From the NCBI GenBank assembly GCA_025765615.1, contig JAIVFJ010000190.1:59842-123841 (forward strand): a stretch of DNA of 64,000 nt, given 5' to 3'. The notes under the pieces are model-generated. The model had not been told where the DNA came from. It worked only from the letters and a program-made list of their open reading frames with translations, and did no database searches. The position numbers and the translations under genes were made by a program. This DNA comes from Zopfochytrium polystomum. Its lineage: Eukaryota > Chytridiomycota > Chytridiomycetes > Chytridiales > Chytridiaceae. Every line of letters starts with the position of its first letter. Position 1 is the stretch's first letter. Shown one piece after another: positions 29,652 through 41,558 of this stretch.

Positions 29652-30009
29652 CCGTCTCCTCTGTCACCATTGCCACCCCCACTGTCACAGACACACACTC
29701 CACCCCCACCCTCGCTAGTCGCAATTATCAATGATTTATATAGTTGTGCATTACATTTTCAATGTCCTTCACAGATTTGCCTCAGGTGCACCAACTTCCA
29801 CCAGACTGTAACACACAATCTCTGGATTAACTACACACAGAACAACAACACCAATCAGCTGAGAGCATTTTGCATTTTTCATTATTAGAGAGAAATGACA
29901 TGAACTTGAAATGAACTTGATCTCAACTTGAACAAAACCTGAATTTGGACTTTGCCCTCAGAGATTGGCAACAGGGGATTAAATTTGCAGCAAGCCCCCC
30001 AACAACGCA

Positions 30010-30041
<32 letters not shown>

Positions 30042-30306
30042 ATCCTTTTCAATTTGACATAAAGTATCTTTCAAATTGATCAAAAGTCCAGTTCAATGTT
30101 GTCAGGGGCAGTTTGCTGTCATACATCTGCTTTGCTTGTCTATGAGTGTCCAACATCATTGGATTTTGTCGTTTGTATGTATGTACCGTTGTCACCCCTC
30201 TGCTGCACAGTACTGTTGCTAAGAGTCAGGATCTGCAACCTGAACCTGAAACCTGCAACTGACAGACAATCTTCAGCTCAGAGGTGCCAGAGATGTGACA
30301 CTGTGG
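29652..30306. other. tRNA-island spacer without gene
   Basis: AT-rich. An A run of about 23 bases lies near 30019-30041. No coding signal. Confidence 0.5.
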
Positions 30307-30330
30307 TGAGCAGAGTGGGATTCGAACCCA
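30307..30330 (-). pseudogene. 24-nt 3' fragment of tRNA-Leu(AAG)
   Basis: Exact reverse complement of the last 24 nt (T-arm and acceptor) of the tRNA-Leu at 28303-28385. It sits precisely where AT-rich island sequence changes to GC-rich sequence. The rest of the tRNA is absent. Confidence 0.7.
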
Positions 30331-31480
30331 GGAAATTCCGACATTGGCTCTCCCATTCTTGTGTTTTTTCCTTCTTTTTTCGTTATTTATCTTCCGTGCC
30401 ACCCGCGGAAAACTGGCAGTCGCAATCCCACTAACGAAGTACCGTATCGCCGAGGGCACTGGAATCGTCACGGCTACCGCCAGGTTCGTCATCTCTTCTT
30501 ACTCCCCTTGCCCCAAGATGTGATGTGGATTGCCGATCTGGATCTGGAAACGTCTGATTGGAGGAAACCGGAGCAAGAGCGGCAGCAGCATCGTTATTCG
30601 CTGCTCGAACACCATCAGCGTCGTCAGGGGCGCGCAGCGACAGCCTCAGGCACCGTGCAAGCCTTTCATGTCCACACAGCAGGATCGCCCTGCAGAAACC
30701 ACCCCAACCCCGCCCTTGCCGCGGCAGCTGCCCCAGCGTCCACTGCACCAGCCACCGCGCAGCGTCGCAAATCAGCCGCCACAGCCGTCGGCGGCCAACT
30801 GCGCCGCGCCAGATATCGGAGACGACGACGACAACGACGATCACGACGACGGTGACCTCAGTGATAAAGGTAGCCGCGCCTCGTCCCCGGTTAAGGACAA
30901 TGCCGCCGACCATGACCCCAACGACGGCAACGACCCGCACCCGCCTCCTCCCCACTCCTCCGCCACCGCCGCCGCCTCCGACTCCACACACCAACCCTCC
31001 TCCTCCTTACCCCTCCGATCCACCAACTCCCCAACGGCGCAACTCCATCACCACCACTGCCGGCAGCAGCAGAAGCACCAGCAGCCGCAGCCCCTCGGCG
31101 CCGAGACCCGCGGCGTGAACGTCGACAGGCAGCCTCTGGGCACCGCCCGCCGCTGACGGGCCAACGTTGCCTCCGTCGCTGGACGATATGCTCGCGGACG
31201 AGGCGAGGAGGACCGAAACCAGAGGTCGGGGGGTTGGATTTTAGTCACGATTAAGAGTCGAGGCGGCTTATCTCCTTTACCCCCCGCGCTCCCGCCTTCA
31301 ACCCCCAATGTCCTATGCCAGCCGCGGAGCAGGAAGAGCGGCTGGCCGAGTGCCAGGGGCGGCTTGGGACGACTGATCGCCGCAACGGCGCGCACGATTC
31401 TAAAGTGGAGGCGCTGAGGAGCGAGAACGTGGCGTTGAAGAACAGGGTCGAGGACTGAGCTTAAGTACAATCAAGCAGGT
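30331..31480. other. GC-rich low-complexity segment
   Basis: Plus-strand frames give Pro/Gln/Asp/His-rich stretches (for example DDDDNDDHDDGD near 30820-30860), as seen in disordered proteins, but start, splice sites and family are not recognisable. It could be an exon of a disordered protein or non-coding. Confidence 0.25.
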
Positions 31481-33410
31481 TGCATCCACCCGCCGTTCGC
31501 AAGGGTCGCGTCGAGTGCTTGCGATGGTGGAACGACAATTTGTCGACTGGTTTGCAGTGCCGTTTCCAAGTGCCAACCAGCCTGAGGTCTGAGAGGGTTG
31601 GGAGTCGTCCGGGCTGTTTGAGCAGTGCGAAACGTTCAGCGACGTTTTAAACAGTTCACAGTTTTCACAAAGCCCTGAGCCGGTCGAGGACTGGTAGCGT
31701 GGATGCAGTGGGGCTGCAGAAGGTGATGGACGCTTTGCTGGCACTTGCATTATTGTAACAGACGAGGCGTCGCTATTGTGCTTATTGAAATACACAACCC
31801 ATTTTATCGTGCTTCAATTCTAATACACGCTTGAACAGACGGCAGTAACCTGACTTGACAAGGCATTATCATCCCGCGCAAGATGATAGGCAAAGCTTGA
31901 ACTTGGGGCTTCTTGGTCAGCAGTTAACTTCCTAAACCCACAAAGCTCATCATGCATCCTTAAAGCAGCAACGTATTCTCATTTGAACTATTTCTGTTCC
32001 AAGCACCTTGCTCCGTCAATGTCTGAAAAGACAAAGACTTTTGTTTTCTAAACTTCTTTCTGTGAATTTCATATCCCTTGAGATTTTGGGGCCGAAAAAA
32101 TTTTTGGGGGGACCAAAAAAAAGTTTCGATTAGGAGCCGTCTCCAATAGTCAAGAGTTTTTTTTTTCGCCCTCCACCAAACTTTTTCAAGGTATATGAAA
32201 TTCACTGGGAAAGAATGCGCAATTAGTTCTCTGGGAAAATCCTGATGAATGGTGGAAAGACAGCGGCCTCGAGATCGACTGGTTCGCGGTTCCGTTTGCA
32301 AGTACAACCAGCTTGAGGTGGTGGAGTCGTCTGGTCCATTCAAGCAGTGGGTAGAAGAATACCAGAACCTTCACCTCCTCTCCACCGCTGCACTCGCAGT
32401 GTGCCCACACGTCTTACCTCTCACCCTTTGATTGCTCTCCTTTGCTTGTACAGTAGCACTTTTCACTTGCAAGGAGAGCGAGAGCAGAATGCTCTACATT
32501 GATTGGGCTTAGGAAGGGCGAAAGCTTACATGACTCCGCTTTTAAAAATATGACGTGAATCCAGCTGCCCACATTTTGCCCAATCTGAGCACTCGGTGTC
32601 GCTGTACATTAACACTAACGTTCCCACGACCGGCCCCGCAATTTCGTCCGCTCCACCGCCGCCCTCGGCTTCCTCGCGCGCCACCTGCACCACGACAAGC
32701 TGTACAGCGAACACGCCATGGACTACGCCAAGGGGTCCAGTAGTGGCTGGACTCTGGGCTGCAGCCGCTGTACACGAATAGCGCGATCTTTGTTGCGAGC
32801 AAGTCTAGGCGGATCTCGATCCTGGAGTGGTGGAGAGCCAGCGGGCTCGAGTTGAAGTACGCCGAAAGTGCCATCGAAGATGCTGGTTTGAATTACGTGT
32901 CCATATCCTGAAGTGGTGGAAGGGCAGCGGACTACCACTGAAGTGTGGTGATGCAGCAACATCTTTGGCATCTCTTTGTGGACATACTGATGGTTTGCAG
33001 TGGTGGAAGGCTGGAGTCAAATACGACACACGAGCAATGTTCAATGTCTCCTCGTTCAGCAAGATCCTTGTACTCCAGTGGTGGAAGGACAGCGGATACG
33101 AGCTAAAGTACGATCCAGCCTCCTGCATAGACTCCGTCATCTACAGGGGTCGCGTCGAGTGCTTGCAGTGGTGGAAAGACAGTCGCCTCGAGTGGGCGGC
33201 AGATGCCGAAGGTCGCCTTGCCGGAACCTGCATTCACGTAACGGACGAAGCGTCGCTGCTATTATTACTGAAATACACAACACATTCAATCATGCTACGC
33301 TTCGAAGACACGCTTGAAAACCAACCCGATTTACTTTTAGCCGGTGGGTTGGGAAAGGACTCGAGGCAAAATATACGGACCTGCTTTATCCTCTTCCGCG
33401 GTGGCTGATC
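31481..33410 (+). pseudogene. Decayed gene of WWK-x-SGL repeats (chytrid-type repeat protein)
   Basis: At least six blocks with the pattern W-W-K-D/G/A-S-G-L-x-L/I-K recur on the plus strand in shifting frames: near 31520 (LRWWND), 32252 (EWWKDSGLEIDW), 32825 (LEWWRASGLELKY), 32912 (LKWWKGSGLPLK), 32998 (LQWWK), 33076 (LQWWKDSGYELKYD) and 33166 (LQWWKDSRLEW). The blocks at 32912-33166 share one open frame ending at 33408. Spacing there is about 28-30 residues, like a solenoid repeat related to ankyrins. Stops and frameshifts separate the earlier blocks, so the full gene is broken. I associate such repeats with large chytrid families; their function is unknown to me. Confidence 0.55.
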
Positions 33411-34246
33411 TCAAAAGTAGCAGAGGAGCGTTGGGTCGAACGGGGGAGGTTGTAAAAGGAAGAACGAAACGAGACGGAAGAAGCCAAACCTAATCACGAA
33501 AAACCAGAAGTAAGGTAGGAGACTTGGTAGTTACCATAAAATCTGGGCCGACGGCCGTGAATGGCTGTTCAAGCTGATCAGAGCGTTGGATGTCACTGGC
33601 GGGCATGCTTTGAGCTCTCTGATGCTGTTCCAAGGTCGAGGGGGTTGAACGCGTCGACGATGGCGGACGTCCTTCTCTCTTTCAATATTGTTCCTTTCTT
33701 TGCTGTTGATGGTTGCTCTACAGACGGCAACGCGTTTGTTTCGCGACGGGAGGCGGACACTGTGCAAGGCCGAAAACAGATACGCAGGCAGACCGGCAGA
33801 CAGACATAGCCACACTCAAAGAATCTTGAAGAAGAAATCGTTGAACAAATTGACGTCGGAAAACTAAGTCACTTGCTTTTGGCTCGTTTTTCTGGGAAGT
33901 TTGACTGCAAACGGCGCGCATCTGAGGCGTCCGTTGAACAGTTGCACACGTACGGAACGCCTGTACCGGAGGAAGGTACTGTGAGGAAGCACGGGAGTGG
34001 AGCAGTAGTCCACTCGTCTCCAGTTTGGACGGAGGCCTCTCGGGACTCTAATAAGCCGGGAGAGTAGGCAAGGCAATAGCCATGAGATCTCCGAAAAGGA
34101 TGGAAACGCGTCAAATGAGGGAAACGTTTGTGTTTGATTTTTGATTGTTCTGAGAAGCACTTTGTCGTTGTCCGACCGCAGTCCGCAACCGGTAAACCCC
34201 CGAACCGTATGAATACCGCCGCCGCCTCCTACCACTGCTCTTTACA
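33411..34246. other. Region upstream of U2 without recognised gene
   Basis: No domain seen on either strand. A short CAGAC microsatellite lies near 33786-33806. Proximal promoter elements of U2 must lie near its right end but are not recognisable. Confidence 0.4.
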
Positions 34247-34440
34247 ATCCTCTCTGGCCTATTGGCTAAGATCAAGTGTAGTATCTGTTCTTTAAAGTGT
34301 GATAACTTTAACCGCCGGCATCGCCGGCGTATCTATTATCACAATTATTTTTGAAATCCCGCTCGATCGCCGTCGGCAGCTTGCTGTCGCGGCCCGGGCA
34401 CTGGTCTCGCCGGCCTCACACTACCGCTGGCTGAGGCCTA
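34247..34440 (+). ncRNA. U2: U2 spliceosomal snRNA
   Basis: U2 pairs with the intron branch site. The 5' end ATCCTCTCTGGCCTATTGG matches the U2 5' stem. It is followed by GCTAAGATCAAGTGTAG and TATCTGTTCTT, which contain the U2/U6 pairing region and the branch-site recognition GTAGTA. An Sm-like site (ATTATTTTTGAA) lies near 34344. Two GC-rich 3' stem-loops follow (GCCGTCGGC...; CTCGCCGGCC...GCTGGCTGAG). The 3' end is approximate. Confidence 0.88.
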
Positions 34441-35869
34441 AATCCTTTTTTTCTGAAAATGATGAAAATCAACTGACTGACTCAGACGATAATACTCGCC
34501 ACATAATTTTCGAAGTGCCTCATTCGAATTCAGTCTCGCTACATTGTCAACACGGACAACCGCGCTGCCACCTCTGGCGGGAGCGGAGGGGCAGGGGGTT
34601 TGGGTAGCAGAACCGGCTTCGACGAGCCGAGGGAGGCGGAGCAGGAAGGATTGGCGTAATCGCCCACTTCGTGTGGAACGGGTCCCATCTTCCGCCTTCG
34701 CGTACGATTCAGGTCAATGACGGGCGATGCACATCTTATTGACACGAACGATCAGATTGCTTATTCGCCTAGGACTAATGAATCGTGAATTAAAGGTTTC
34801 AAAAATTCTCTCCCGACCGTTGGTCGTGAGGAGCCAGTTTGGAGTTAGTTTTCAACTAGCAATAAGCTGAACTCGGTATGAACCTCATTGCAGCTGCACT
34901 CGCTGTGCAAGATGCATTACTCTCACGGTCGGCCTTTGGTATTTAGCCTCTTGCTCCCCACACCCTCCAGCCTCCGCAGTCCGCAGTCCCAACCACAAAA
35001 TCGTTCTTTGGTTCAAATTTGGGAGTGGTGAAATATGCAGAGGATCTCGATCTCTCCTGCCGGCCGCTTTCGTCCACCCAACCATGTGCACTGGGACCCC
35101 GACCGGACCAAAAGCTTGTGGGGTTCCATTTTTTGCCCACGCTTCACTACGATGGCTGTGGCCGTCTGCCCCTGGGTATCATTTCAACCGCTTCGAGCGC
35201 AAAAACAAGGAGTACCGTGACACACGCACCTTTCGCAGTGAAATGATTCCCGCCTCTGCTCTCCTTCTTGCCATCAATCTCTGCTCTTCTCCTCTCGGGC
35301 TTTTTTGTTTCCAACTACTTAGAACTTGTACATGGTCCATTTTGAAATGTTCGTCGGAGCACCAGTCGATGCGGTAAGGAGTAAATTCTTAAAATTGTAA
35401 TCAACAAATCCCTGGAACGGAAAATACCCAGTAATGTAAGCAATGTTATTGCGACGACGACAGATTAAGTTTTGGCCGTTGGAAGACAAGGATCAATTGA
35501 AGTGGCACCTTCCAACATTTCCTTGTTTGTCGTCCTCCGTCCTCTACTATGAACACTACACTTCATTCACTCAGACCCCATCACTTTCTTGTAACTTTCT
35601 TGAAAACTCCAAAAATCCAAGCCGGCGAAACTGTGGGCAGTGCTCTAATGTATTCATCCTCCCGTTTTGAATGTGAGGAGTCGCCAAACGGCAGCCACAA
35701 ATCTCAAATCAAAGCAAGCTGTTGACGCAACAGGAATTTGCGGAGCTTTGTGAGATTACGAGAAATAAGTGAAATCATGCGGGTCACGTCCAGCCGACAT
35801 CCGTGAGTGGCACCATAAGAAACCTTAGCTTGACAATAGAGATGGAAGTCATTATCATTGAACTCCGGT
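34441..35869. other. Region without assignable gene
   Basis: Short plus-strand blocks near 35030-35240 look weakly protein-like, but the frame changes and no family is recognised. Composition returns to AT-rich near 35700. Confidence 0.35.
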
Positions 35870-35941
35870 GCCGTCTCCCGGGATTGAACCGGGTGCCTTA
35901 AGATCTTCAGTCTTACGCTCTCCCAGATGAGCTAAGACGGC
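35870..35941 (-). tRNA. tRNA-Phe (anticodon GAA), intronless
   Basis: Mature sequence identical to the exons of the tRNA-Phe at 21868-21976, without its 37-nt intron. Acceptor GCCGTCT/AGACGGC, T-arm CCCGGTTCAATCCCGGG. Confidence 0.94.
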
Positions 35942-36683
35942 TTGTAGATGCAAGATAATGCAATGTACCTCACTAAAACTTCAATTTTGACACCTCATTT
36001 CGTGAAAACAAGCAGAATTTATCATTACGAGGAGGGGGTCTGTGATTAGGCTATTTTCTGCGTTTAGATTTTTCGGCTGAAACCGTGCTGTTCCAGCGAA
36101 ACGCGTTAGTTGATTGACCGCTGTGTCGATCTCGTTGACTACAGAACGGAAGGAAGGAGTTAGGGCGGTTGGGGGGAGGTGGGAGGTGGGTCATATTTTC
36201 ATGTAAAACTATAAAATGTGTTGTACTGAATCATCATAGAGTAAGAGCTGAAGAACCTAAACTATGACTGACACCTTGTGTGAGATACTCAAGAATCTCA
36301 TAGTGAGATGCAGGAGAAGCGAATGGGCTTGGGAAGTTGGGGGGGGGGGGGGTTGCCTTAGCAGGAAAAAAGATTTGGTGGGCAAACGAGAAAATTCAAA
36401 TTTGCTTGATTTCGATGTCCTGCACTGTGTCTGCTGCTGTTCTTGGTGTGCAAGTGGGTTTTTGGTTGTGTGCTTGCTGGTTATTTTGGTGTGGCTGCAG
36501 CCAAGTGGCCCTTGTCGCTCCTTTTTGAAATTCTTAGCAGTTTTCTTGGATGTGCATCTTCCAGTCAGGGAGACAGTTAGGAGGACAGGCTTTGTGAGCG
36601 CATCGCCCAACAGCTCCTCTTGTCAGATTGGTCAGCCAGAGTGGAAGTGACACCAATAACTCAAATGCATTCCAACAAGCCTG
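35942..36683. other. tRNA-island spacer
   Basis: No gene recognised. A G homopolymer lies at about 36341-36352. A plus-strand frame starting at 36264 encodes a hydrophobic Val/Leu/Cys-rich stretch, but without further support. Confidence 0.4.
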
Positions 36684-36755
36684 TGGAGGCACAGGGGATC
36701 GAACCCTGGGCATCTCGCATGCGAAGCGAGCTATCTACCACTGATATATACCCCC
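36684..36755 (-). tRNA. tRNA-Ala (anticodon CGC)
   Basis: Acceptor GGGGGTA/TGCCTCC, anticodon stem CTCGC/GCGAG around TTCGCAT (CGC), T-arm CAGGGTTCGATCCCCTG, discriminator A. The D-region TATATCAGTGGTAGATAGC is slightly unusual. Confidence 0.87.
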
Positions 36756-37139
36756 AATAGTGGTGCAGGGATCCCCTGGTACTAACAACAAAAACTTGCT
36801 GTGAAGCCTGTGACATTCTATCTAGTCTCGCTTGGCAGGAGCTGGGTGCCGTCTTATTCATAACCATTACGCAGATAAAGAGGCCGAGTGCCAGAACTGC
36901 ACCTCTTGGCAAAATGGGGGGCAGGGGGAGAGGGGAAGATGAGAAATGCCTTGAAAATGTTCTGCACACAAATTGCTATGGAAAACTGCCTTTTCAATGA
37001 AAGTGCAAGGAGTGTGGCCGATGCACAGTTTCAAACTTCATACAGAATTGCTGGGCAAATTTCCTGGAACAGGCACAGCAGGACACACAGTTTCCATAAG
37101 AAGTCAGTTTGTGCTGAGGAATTTGCATGCTGTCTTTCC

Positions 37140-37160
37140 ACACAAACACACGCACACACA

Positions 37161-37222
<62 letters not shown>
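37140..37222 (+). repeat. (CA)n microsatellite
   Basis: About 80 bases of CA repeats, with minor interruptions at its start. Confidence 0.95.
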
Positions 37223-37223
<1 letters not shown>

Positions 37224-37253
37224 GCAAGAGCCTCCAAATGTTGCATGGGCGAG

Positions 37254-37573
37254 TGTTATGAATCACCCTCTGGAAACCTCTGGAACCTTCTAGAACATTC
37301 CTTCATGGAACCTTGTGGAACCTTCTGGAACCTTCTTTGCTTTCCTGACTTGTCTTGTTGTCATTGGTATCATTGGTAGTATCATTGGTATCATTGTATT
37401 ACTAATTGCTCTTTCTGGAACTTTCTTTGAGTCTTGACAAGGAACACTCTCAAAAGGTATAAAAGGGGGATGGGGGACCTGTCCCATCCCTCAAGTGAAT
37501 TATTGTTTCCAATACAATCATCACTCCTCTCAGTTCCTTGTCTGCCTTGCCCTGTCCTGCCATGTTCCTGACA
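37254..37573 (+). mobile_element. Solo LTR of the element B family
   Basis: 320 bp, matching the B LTR end to end (TGTTATG...CTGACA) except for a 12-bp insertion in the ATCATTGGTA repeat region and a few substitutions. Flanks are GCGAG and GTGAG, a 4/5 match to a target duplication. No internal region remains, as after LTR-LTR recombination. Confidence 0.93.
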
Positions 37574-37794
37574 GTGAGGAATCACAAGTGGCAGGACAAC
37601 AAAGTTTTTGTCAGGTGGAAAAACCCCCTCCACAGCTAGGAATTGTCATGTAAAATGACTGCACATGAAAAGTCAAACCACCCAATCAAGAAGTGGGTTT
37701 CAACATGCCTTAAAGTGGACCATTGGTATCAGTATCTTCAACTGTTAGGAACTCTAGAGACCTCATGGTAAGTATTTGGGTTAGAAAGCAGCAT

Positions 37795-37866
37795 TCCCAG
37801 TTAGTATAGTGGCTAGTATCACCCCCTGTCACGGGGTAGACCCAGGTTCAATTCCCGGACTGGGAG
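37795..37866 (+). tRNA. tRNA-Asp (anticodon GTC)
   Basis: Acceptor TCCCAGT/ACTGGGA, D-region TAGTATAGTGGCTAGTATC, anticodon loop CTGTCAC (GTC) with CCCC/GGGG stem, T-arm CAGGTTCAATTCCCGG. No intron. Confidence 0.92.
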
Positions 37867-39284
37867 GAGCATCACTTTCAAAGTGGGGGTTTTTTTTGAC
37901 AGCAGTCAGTCCAATGAGTTGCCTAGATTCTCATCTGGTGGGGAAGGTGCCAAGCGCAACCACCTCCAGATGCAGTGGGGTGAGTTCAGCCTTAAGCACT
38001 GTGCTGGTACAGTAAGTGCATGAGCTTCAAACGTGTTCCACAACGTGCCAGTGCTGGAACAGGAAGATTGCATAGGCAGGGGCTATATTAAAAGCTGCCA
38101 AACAACCACAAAGCACAAGCAGGCACAAATTGAAGAGGTTGGTGCTGAGCATACTCCCCTTCCCTATTAGAGGGTGGTACACCCTTTCTTGTCCACACCA
38201 TAGTCTTTTTTGCCTCCTTTCTGTTTTTCAAACAATTGTTTTCTTTTATCGAAACAAAAATTAGAAAAAGGCAAATCTCGTGCTGCGAAAGGGGACTAAC
38301 CCTAGCGCCACAAAGACAGCTTTTTTGACGTGATCAAAAACATCCAATCAACCTTTCACTGCTGGCACTACCAAAAAACACCTCCCAATGAACAGCTCTT
38401 CTTGTGCTAGCACCTGATCAACACTGCTGGAGTTGGAGATTGTGATCACAATGTGAGTGAGGACGCCTGGGCTGTCAACTTCCAGGCTTCTAACGATCAG
38501 TTTGAGATTTTCTCCTCCTTTTGCAACTTTTGACAGCACAAATCACTCAAAATGATTATACAGGGTCGCAGTCTGAGTGGCACTTGGCTTCATCGCCCTC
38601 CCCCACTGACACCCACAAAAGTGCCCACCAATGGCTGTATGGGATTCTTTTGAAGGGACAGTCAAACTTTCTGCTCGCCCTTGAGCGCTCAGAGTATGTG
38701 CATCCATCCCATCCCCAACGAATTTCAACAAATACTGCCACTAATCTCACCATTGCAACTTTCCCAACACTTACTGTCGTTGTTACGGCTGTGATCAGGT
38801 TGGAACTTGGAGGTTAATGTTTTGTTTCTGCATTTCCACTTTTTTTATTTGCTTCTTTTTTTAAATTTTTTTGGATTGGATCAAAGTTTGAATTTTCATC
38901 CAGCTGGTGGCGGGTGCCACTTTCCACATCAAAACCTCTCTCCTAAACAGCCTGAGCCTTCAATGCCTTCAATGCCAACATACTTGGCTTCACTGAAACA
39001 GCTTGTCCGTAAGCCATTCATCTCACCTCATCCTGGCAGCCCAGCCCACACCAAAGAAGAGCATCTCTGTCACTGATGACTGGGACCTAATTGAGAAGAT
39101 GAAGGTGGTTGAGGTTGATTGCTGGCTGTGGCATGGCGCATTGGGGGTGGCCTGCCTCCACTGGCAGTCACCAATTCCTCAAGGCTCTGCTAGCTTCCCT
39201 TGATCCCATCAAAACCTGCGCTTGGTAACAAACTTGTGTTTCCACCACAACAAGTCTGCAGCAAAGTACCGCACAAAGCTGATT
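37867..39284. other. tRNA-island spacer without gene
   Basis: No RNA or coding gene recognised. Confidence 0.5.
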
Positions 39285-39355
39285 GCTACATGGTGGAATC
39301 GAACCACCGTTTCCTCGGCCACAACGAGGCGTACTAGCCACTATACGAATGTAGC
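39285..39355 (-). tRNA. tRNA-His (anticodon GTG)
   Basis: Acceptor GCTACAT/ATGTAGC, anticodon stem CCTCG/CGAGG around TTGTGGC (GTG), D-region CGTATAGTGGCTAGTAC, T-arm GGTGGTTCGATTCCACC. The extra 5' G of tRNA-His would be added after transcription. Confidence 0.92.
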
Positions 39356-39538
39356 ATTGGGGATTTTTGCTTGTGTTTGCAAAATACAAAATGCATATGT
39401 CTGCTGATCAGAGCAGCAGAGCACAGCAGCTGCAGGGTTTTGCTCAGAACTCCAGCTGATGGATTTGCACACTCGCTGGCAGGTGACCACTGCCTAGCAG
39501 TCCAGACTGGGTGCCCTTGCCACACACAATATGTCTGT

Positions 39539-39623
39539 GGTCAGATGGCCGAGCTGCTCTAAGGCGCCGCACTCAAGTTGCGGTCTCTCACGAGGCGTGG
39601 GTCCGAATCCCACACTCTGACCC
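39539..39623 (+). tRNA. tRNA-Leu (anticodon CAA)
   Basis: Type II tRNA: acceptor GGTCAGA/TCTGACC, anticodon stem CCGCA/TGCGG around CTCAAGT (CAA), variable arm TCTCTCACGAGG, T-arm GTGGGTCCGAATCCCAC. No intron. Confidence 0.92.
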
Positions 39624-39974
39624 TTTTCCCCTGCAGTTGGAGACCCCCTGCATAGGAAACTTTTGTGGCACTAATTGCAGAAAGCCAGGGTGGCAGAATC
39701 CCCAGAATCCACAAAGGCGCCACCTGAATTTGTCAGTCCTGTCGCCTGGAGCAAGCCATGGTGGGTAAATGGCCATGGCTTGTGGCAAACTGTGGCAGGT
39801 GGCTTGCTGTGGCAGTGGGCGATCTGGTGGCCAAGACCATCCAGGTTCCAGGGCAATCCAGCGTCCCATGCTTATTAGGGCCAAGAAGAGCAAGCAGTCA
39901 CAGCAGCCTAATCACCCACACCAAGCCAAAAGAAACACCATATTGTCCAATGTTTTTCTTTTCCAGCTGTTAGG

Positions 39975-40439
39975 TGGAGCTGATTGGTTAGTAGAAAGAG
40001 GCACAAGACGGACCCGAACCTATTGTGACTGTCAGTTATCGTTCTCATGATAGCCATGGGGAGAGCAAGCCACCGCCAATGCAGACCTCGGCGCTGGCTT
40101 GCGCTGTTGACAAACTACGCAATACACCACGCTTCATTCCTGTGCAATTGTGTGCAACACACTCGCAGTGGTCGAATTCCATTTGAATATTACCAAGGCC
40201 GAAAACCCAACCTATGCCACCTTGAAATTTTCGGGTGCCTCATTGTCACACTCAACAATGAGTACACAGAACCTGCAAACTCATGCAAGACCAAGTTCTC
40301 TCCTCAGGCTTCACTTGGACTCTTCTTGGGTTTCGACACAGACAGCGGGTCTATTGCCATCAGCTACAACTTTGCTGGACAGACCAATCTTCAGACATGC
40401 CACTATAACCTGCATGAGGAGGGTTTTTTTGGAGGATGA
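39975..40439 (+). pseudogene. Ty1/copia integrase remnant
   Basis: From about 40150 the plus strand encodes PFEYYQGRKPNLCHLEIFGC followed by about 45 residues to SLGLFLGFD. This is the segment of copia integrases where P-x-E-x-x-x-x-KP-x-L-x-HL-x-x-FGC is followed by a GxFLGYD-like motif. Upstream frames are broken. Neither LTRs nor other domains are present nearby. The part before 40130 recurs at 24520-24670. Confidence 0.6.
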
Positions 40440-41558
40440 CAGTCATGAAGACAGTCATCACACCAAATTCCTAGCTTGCATATTGTTCAAATATTCACTC
40501 AGAAGTATGATTTTACAGTTTTGGTGAGTCGCAATATTTAGTTTAAAATGCATTCAAGGGGCCCCTTACATTCTTTGTGCTGGAAGGGCAATTGGAACAA
40601 AATTATCTGGCCTTGACCTGGTGAGTTCCTGTATCAACTGTGTTGTGAAAGTCTGCTGATCATGTTTCATGTTGTCACAGCGCACTGAAGGAAAACACAA
40701 CTTTCACATCCCAAGATGAAGTGATGCATTTGAAGAGTGGGTTTGAGATTTTAATTATTTTTTGTTCTTCATTTTTTTAACAGAAGACATCTTGATTGCT
40801 TCAGGAAGCAAATGTTGCACCTGCTTGGGAGAGAGGCAGTTACAGGATGAAGGGGAAGGGCGTACTGGCTGGTTGCGAATGGCCACTGCATTGTTTTGGG
40901 GCATACTATAACTGCAAGGTCCAGAAATCTGGGCCATGGGAAGCAAAAATAATTGCCAGGTCTCGAATTGTGCATTATTGGCTGTGGATTCCTGTGGCAG
41001 CTGTTTTGACCAGGCCACAGTTTCTCTTACCTGGACATCCCTGGCTCATACTTCACCATGGCTTTAGGAAAGCCCAATCTGCTGGCTGGCCATCTCCAGT
41101 GGACAGCCACGGCCATTGGACTGCTGTGGCAAGTTGGCAACAGGATGCCCAGCCACTTTGGACAGCCAGCCACTTTGGCTTGCCAAAGTCCACAGTTCCT
41201 CCCCAATTAGTGCCACAATTTCTGATGTGACTGCCTTGTGGAGGAGACATACACTGAGAGACGGTTGTGCATGGATCACTTTGTGGGCACAGTTGTTTTT
41301 CTTCCCACCTCAGGCTGGCCAGCAGTGGTTGAGCAGGACAGCGCTGCGTTGAGCTTTGCCACACTATGTGTGACTGTGTGTGAATGTGTGCAAACGTGTG
41401 TGCGTGCATGCATAGGCCTTTATCTGTGTGTGCAAGTGTGTTTTTCTGGACAAGCATTGCTCACACTGCCTAGCCTTAGCCCGCTGCAACAGATTGGCCA
41501 GCACATCAATCAAAGCTGCTTGAGTATGAGTTGGGCTTGTCAAACAGTGAATTAAGGA
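40440..41558. other. tRNA-island spacer without gene
   Basis: No gene recognised. TGGCCA-rich stretches lie at 41050-41200 and a TG-rich stretch near 41360-41440. Confidence 0.45.
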
